From positions 186,001 to 250,000 of the forward strand of contig NZ_JAGGJW010000007.1 in NCBI RefSeq assembly GCF_017873175.1: a DNA stretch of 64,000 nt. Direction: 5' to 3'. Positions 63,530 through 64,000 of this stretch are shown here, piece after piece. The notes beneath the pieces are model-generated. The model made no database searches. It saw only the letters and a list, made by a program, of their open reading frames with translations, and was not told the origin of the DNA. This stretch comes from Neorhizobium petrolearium. GTDB taxonomy: Bacteria; Pseudomonadota; Alphaproteobacteria; Rhizobiales; Rhizobiaceae. Made by a program: the position numbers and the translations under genes. The stretch's first letter is position 1. The number at the start of each line of letters is the position of its first letter.

Positions 63530-64000
63530 ATGACCATCAACACGACAACCAGATCCGCTGCCGCGCTCGACCTTGACCGCTTTCGGCTCAGGAATTTTGT
63601 CGAGGGCTTGAATGCCGATGAGTTGGATGTCCGGGGGGAGAAAGTCGACCTCGCCGACGTCGCGGCCATCCTGCAGAACAATCCGAAGGCTGTCTGGTTC
63701 AGGAATGTCGGCCCGGAGGGGCAGGAACTGGTCGGCAACGTCGTCGGCAGCCGGTCGCGCCTTGCCAAGGCTTTCGGCGTACCGGCGGGCGAGGTGGCGC
63801 TCGAAATGCGCCGCCGCCTGTCGCTGAAACCCGAACTCGTCAAACTTTCGAAGGATGAGGCTCCGGTGCAGCAGGTCGTTTTGACCGGTGTGGATGCCGA
63901 TCTTCTTAAATTGCCTGTCCACGTCCAGCACGCGCTCGACGGTGCGCCCTATATATCGGCAACGATCGATTACACGATCGACCCCAAGAACGGCCGCTAC
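63530..64000 (+). CDS. ubiD: UbiD-family decarboxylase (N-terminal part, cut by window end)
   Basis: The first 157 residues of a UbiD-type prenylated-FMN decarboxylase. Seen: DLDRFRLRNFVEGLN, VGNVVGSRSRLAKAFGVPAG, and LPVHVQHALDGAPYISATID with the TIDPKNGRY lead-in, typical of the UbiD N-terminal domain. GGGAGAGGA lies five to twelve bases before the ATG. Family knowledge: relatives decarboxylate aromatic acids such as vanillate and protocatechuate, or 4-hydroxy-3-polyprenylbenzoate in ubiquinone synthesis. The divergent Bug receptor favours a catabolic role. Substrate-defining residues lie beyond the window. Confidence 0.85.
   Translation, partial: MTINTTTRSAAALDLDRFRLRNFVEGLNADELDVRGEKVDLADVAAILQNNPKAVWFRNVGPEGQELVGNVVGSRSRLAKAFGVPAGEVALEMRRRLSLKPELVKLSKDEAPVQQVVLTGVDADLLKLPVHVQHALDGAPYISATIDYTIDPKNGRY

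Overview
The window looks like a GC-rich alphaproteobacterial replicon of the Rhizobiales (Rhizobium, Agrobacterium or Sinorhizobium type). The markers are a chvE-gguA-gguB sugar uptake set, gguC, a ytfQRT-yjfF transporter, a fixK / single-receiver / fixJ / fixL oxygen-control block, a dispersed repeat of the rhizobial kind, and a very high density of ABC, TRAP and TTT uptake systems next to catabolic enzymes. No rRNA, tRNA, insertion sequence, phage gene or CRISPR array was seen. The species cannot be named from the sequence alone.

Region 1 (1-12543) is a galactose/arabinose-type sugar module. On the minus strand lies a galactofuranose-type ABC importer (ytfQ, ytfR, ytfT, yjfF, the last cut by the window edge). 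Divergent from it on the plus strand run gguC, a galactose 1-dehydrogenase-like oxidoreductase, an IlvD/Edd sugar-acid dehydratase, chvE, gguA and gguB. Together they suit uptake plus non-phosphorylative oxidation of D-galactose and L-arabinose. Region 2 (12550-16316) is a two-gene ABC exporter whose sequence motifs predict a heterodimer with one degenerate ATP site. Region 3 (16534-21544) holds a TRAP importer with fused DctQM, a small NlpC/P60-like protein, and a protein that fuses a hydroquinone-type ring-cleaving dioxygenase to an alpha/beta hydrolase. Region 4 (21545-27671, minus) is a dipeptide/oligopeptide-type ABC importer followed by a class V aminotransferase.

Region 5 (27796-49869) is the most unusual part and looks like a catabolic island for methoxylated or hydroxylated aromatic acids. 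It has four tandem amidohydrolase-2 paralogues in an A-B-A-B order with a small Rieske protein, two paralogous iron-type ABC binding proteins (one orphan, one with permease and ATPase), a LysR regulator, a LigM-like tetrahydrofolate-dependent O-demethylase, an FAD-linked 2-hydroxy-acid dehydrogenase, a three-gene TRAP importer, a DUF3237 protein and a single-chain benzoylformate decarboxylase-aldehyde dehydrogenase fusion with its own divergent LysR regulator. A route can be proposed: substituted mandelate to benzoylformate to benzaldehyde to benzoate, then O-demethylation. Palindromes with the core TGTATACA sit upstream of ligM and upstream of the TRAP genes.

Region 6 (50838-58702) is a divergent cluster around an apparent ROK operator: an M81 (MlrC-like) metallopeptidase and a ROK repressor on one side, and a peptide-type ABC importer, a ROK sugar kinase and CutC on the other. 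Region 7 (58769-62123) is the microaerobic regulatory block fixK, a fixT candidate, fixJ and fixL. Region 8 (62393-64000) is a divergent pair: a Bug/TctC solute-binding protein and the start of a UbiD-type decarboxylase, cut by the window end.

A recurring feature is a stable hairpin just after the solute-binding-protein gene of a transport operon. This probably keeps binding-protein expression above that of the membrane components.
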